From positions 1 to 16,259 of the forward strand of contig JAYOFO010000053.1 of assembly GCA_038117265.1 (NCBI GenBank): DNA of 16,259 bases, given 5' to 3'. Under the pieces are notes generated by a model that did not search any database, was not told the origin of the DNA, and saw only the letters and a list, made by a program, of their open reading frames with translations. The position numbers and the translations under genes were made by a program. How positions within the stretch are numbered: position 1 is the stretch's first letter; each line of letters opens with the position of its first letter. Origin of the DNA: JAYPUG01 sp038117265. Lineage in GTDB: Bacteria > Pseudomonadota > Alphaproteobacteria > UBA6615. Positions 15,640 through 16,259 of the stretch are shown here, piece after piece.

Positions 15640-16259
15640 ATGAACTCGAAGCAGACCCCCACCGTGCTGGCGCTCGACGCCGCGGGCAACGCGTGCTCGG
15701 CGGCGCTGTGGCATGCGGGCGAACTGGCCGGACGGCGCTGGGAGGAGATGGCGCGCGGCCATGCCGAGGCGCTGGTGCCGATGGCCGCGGCGGTCGTCGC
15801 GCCGGTCGGGTTCGGCGCGCTCGACGCGGTCTGCGTGACCGTCGGCCCCGGCGCCTACACCGGTTTGCGCGTCGCGATTGCCACGGCCCGGGGCCTGTCC
15901 CTGGCCTTGGGGGTGCCGGCGCTGGGCATTGGCAGTTTCGATGTACATGAGCGCATCGCGCGGCGCGATTCCGGTGCGGCGCCCGCCCTCGCGGTCCTGC
16001 TCGAGACCAAGCGCCGCGACGTCTATTTCCGCCTGTCGGCGCCGGGCGAAACCGGGGCCGGCGACGGCGAGGTGTGCGACGCTGCCGCGGTCGCTGCCCG
16101 GCTGCGCGCTTCCGTCGGTCCGGTCGTGCTGGCCGGCGATGCCGCGGCGCGGCTCGGGGCGGAACATCCCGACGCGGCCGGGTATCGCGTGATCCCAACG
16201 ATCGGCGATGCGGCGTTCGCGGCCGAGATCGCCGTGGAACGGCTGGCGACGGGAGACAT
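15640..16259 (+). CDS. tsaB: tRNA threonylcarbamoyladenosine biosynthesis protein TsaB (3'-truncated by window edge)
   Basis: The first 206 residues of TsaB (YeaZ), the ASKHA-fold partner of TsaD and TsaE in forming t6A37 on ANN-decoding tRNAs. The start MNSKQTPTVLALDAAGNACSAAL matches the family's opening strand, and VGPGAYTGLRVAIATARGLSLALGVPALGI is the signature TsaB block (usually GPGSFTGLR) that contacts TsaD. LLETKRRDVYF at about residues 122-132 corresponds to the conserved DARR-EVY region. The frame is open to the window end; bacterial TsaB proteins have about 210-235 residues, so only a short tail is missing. ATG 15640 has only a weak TGGA nearby as ribosome binding site. In alphaproteobacteria this gene is commonly followed by rimI, which would be just outside. 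Confidence 0.93.
   Translation, partial: MNSKQTPTVLALDAAGNACSAALWHAGELAGRRWEEMARGHAEALVPMAAAVVAPVGFGALDAVCVTVGPGAYTGLRVAIATARGLSLALGVPALGIGSFDVHERIARRDSGAAPALAVLLETKRRDVYFRLSAPGETGAGDGEVCDAAAVAARLRASVGPVVLAGDAAARLGAEHPDAAGYRVIPTIGDAAFAAEIAVERLATGD

Overview
The window is a GC-rich (roughly 68-70% by eye) chromosomal segment from an alphaproteobacterium. The evidence is the order mutS - glnD - murJ - trpS - nfuA-like - tsaB, which is familiar in Alphaproteobacteria (Rhodospirillales-like lineages fit best), together with typically alphaproteobacterial protein features. I cannot name a genus from the sequence alone.

Layout. Positions 2-9685 carry a tightly packed plus-strand block: the 3' part of mutS (mismatch repair), an EntS/MFS_3-like transporter overlapping mutS by 8 nt, glnD (nitrogen-status PII uridylyltransferase), a YcaD-like MFS transporter, murJ (lipid II flippase) and trpS (tryptophanyl-tRNA synthetase) with its own probable sigma70-type promoter. 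Positions 9689-11843 (minus strand, convergent with trpS) hold two paralogous class III nucleotide cyclase genes. The downstream one is catalytically complete but looks shortened at its N-terminus. The upstream one is a pseudogene with a frameshifting deletion, two in-frame stops and a lost C-terminus. Positions 11844-12137 are a comparatively AT-rich regulatory region with four GTTAAC motifs at regular spacing (22, 88, 22 bp) and three GANTC sites, upstream of an nfuA-like Fe-S carrier gene that probably starts at TTG 12138. Positions 12815-15555 hold three cell-wall or polysaccharide enzymes: a membrane-anchored Bax-like glucosaminidase (plus), a secreted CE4 polysaccharide deacetylase (minus) and a VanX/DdpX-type D-Ala-D-Ala dipeptidase (minus). 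The window ends inside tsaB (tRNA t6A synthesis).

How it fits together. Most of the window is conserved housekeeping: DNA repair, nitrogen signalling, cell-wall precursor export, translation, Fe-S assembly and tRNA modification. The accessory parts are the two transporters around glnD, the decaying cyclase pair, and the wall-enzyme group between nfuA and tsaB. I see no CRISPR array, insertion sequence, prophage, toxin-antitoxin or defence system, and no rRNA or tRNA gene. The most notable signals are the cyclase remnant joined by a deletion to its neighbour, and the phased GTTAAC/GANTC region, which looks like a CtrA/CcrM-type cell-cycle control region. I found no clear evidence of an undescribed multi-gene system.
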